A model generated the notes under the pieces. It had not been told where the DNA came from. It was given only the letters and a program-made list of their open reading frames with translations, and searched no databases. Below, piece after piece: positions 20,731 to 21,011 of a DNA stretch of 21,011 bases. Position 1 is the stretch's first letter; each line of letters begins with the position of its first letter. The position numbers and the translations under genes were made by a program. The stretch is from Alphaproteobacteria bacterium (GTDB lineage: Bacteria > Pseudomonadota > Alphaproteobacteria > Rhodobacterales > Rhodobacteraceae): NCBI GenBank assembly GCA_030428025.1, contig JAUIBJ010000007.1, positions 1 to 21,011 of the forward strand, given 5' to 3'.

Positions 20731-21011
20731 ATGCCCCCGTCCGATATCCGCCCCGCCTTCGCTCCGGTCGATGCCTCGGCGACCCAGCTTCTCGTGCTCG
20801 AACAGGAGGCGGTCGAGGGCTGGCTTGACGAGCAGCCGGCGCGCGTGGCCGCCTGGGTTCGCGCCGCGGGCTTCTCTGGCACGCTGGGCAGCACTCTGCT
20901 TGTCCCGGACGAAGCGGGCGGGATCGCCATGGCACTGGCCGGTTACGGCACCGATGCGGCCCGGGCGCGGGGTCGGTTCCACCTGGCCGCGGCGGCCGCC
21001 GCGCTGCCCGA
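20731..21011 (+). CDS. Leucyl aminopeptidase (M17) family protein, N-terminal part (runs off the right edge)
   Basis: About 93 N-terminal residues are visible, starting MPPSDIRPAFAPVDASATQ at ATG 20731 with AAAGG upstream. The stretch RAAGFSGTLGSTLLVPDEAGGIAMALAGYG, then ARARGRFHLAAAAA, matches the N-terminal domain of the short alphaproteobacterial M17 aminopeptidases. These remove N-terminal residues from peptides with two metal ions in the C-terminal domain. That catalytic domain lies beyond the window, so the metal ligands cannot be checked. The upstream gap (20612-20730) holds GC-rich repeats (GCAGGCGCC twice) but no gene. Confidence 0.8.
   Translation, partial: MPPSDIRPAFAPVDASATQLLVLEQEAVEGWLDEQPARVAAWVRAAGFSGTLGSTLLVPDEAGGIAMALAGYGTDAARARGRFHLAAAAAALP

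Noticed and set aside
1..21011. CRISPR array, insertion sequence, prophage or defence island
   Set aside because: There is no regularly spaced repeat, no transposase or integrase, and no nuclease/helicase cluster. The genes are ordinary chromosomal ones with uniform composition.

Overview
This 21 kb window looks like an ordinary chromosomal segment of a marine-type alphaproteobacterium of the Rhodobacteraceae/Roseobacter group. The evidence is the high GC content (about two thirds by eye, with G/C-ending codons), tightly packed genes, and several family-typical proteins: the ZapE/AFG1 ATPase, a DUF1236 protein with an SH3 domain, a pair of Hint-domain proteins, a DUF4139 protein, and DapD/DapE/Asd with alphaproteobacterial features. 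The lineage call is inference from these protein styles, because there is no rRNA or tRNA in the window. Both edges cut a gene: an MFS transporter on the left and an M17 leucyl aminopeptidase-like protein on the right.

Layout. 1-3.7 kb: an MFS transporter (-) diverges from zapE (+). zapE runs tail to tail into a LOG-family nucleotide hydrolase (-), and that gene diverges from a PLP-dependent threonine/serine dehydratase (+). 3.9-5.5 kb: an exported SH3/glycine-zipper/DUF1236 protein and dapD, separated by a strong hairpin. 5.5-9.4 kb: an SDR oxidoreductase (-), a small uncharacterised acidic protein (+), and a coupled two-gene unit (-) of a choice-of-anchor L/Hint protein followed by a second Hint-like protein that lacks the catalytic residues. 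9.7-11.8 kb: a 4-nt-overlap operon of dapE, a GNAT acetyltransferase and a DUF2064 glycosyltransferase-like protein. 11.9-13.9 kb: a PiT phosphate transporter and a Nudix hydrolase (both -). 14.2-16.5 kb: a second MFS transporter and asd (+). 16.6-17.6 kb: a second Nudix hydrolase and a small conserved protein (-). 17.7-21 kb: a DUF4139 (MuiA-like) exported protein (+), a beta-carbonic anhydrase (-), a small Hpt-like protein (+) and the start of an M17 peptidase (+).

The clearest functional thread is the lysine/diaminopimelate pathway. Asd (aspartate semialdehyde formation), DapD (tetrahydrodipicolinate succinylation) and DapE (desuccinylation) lie within 12 kb on the same strand but in three separate transcription units. 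The other genes are housekeeping or accessory single units: transport, phosphate uptake, bicarbonate balance, nucleotide sanitation and cell envelope.

I found no CRISPR array, insertion sequence, prophage, tRNA/rRNA gene or recognisable defence system. The most unusual signals are the paired Hint proteins (one with an intact Cys, one with both catalytic positions changed), two canonical G-quadruplex motifs (one coding the ZapE P-loop, one on a ribosome-binding site), and several operator-like inverted repeats in divergent promoters.
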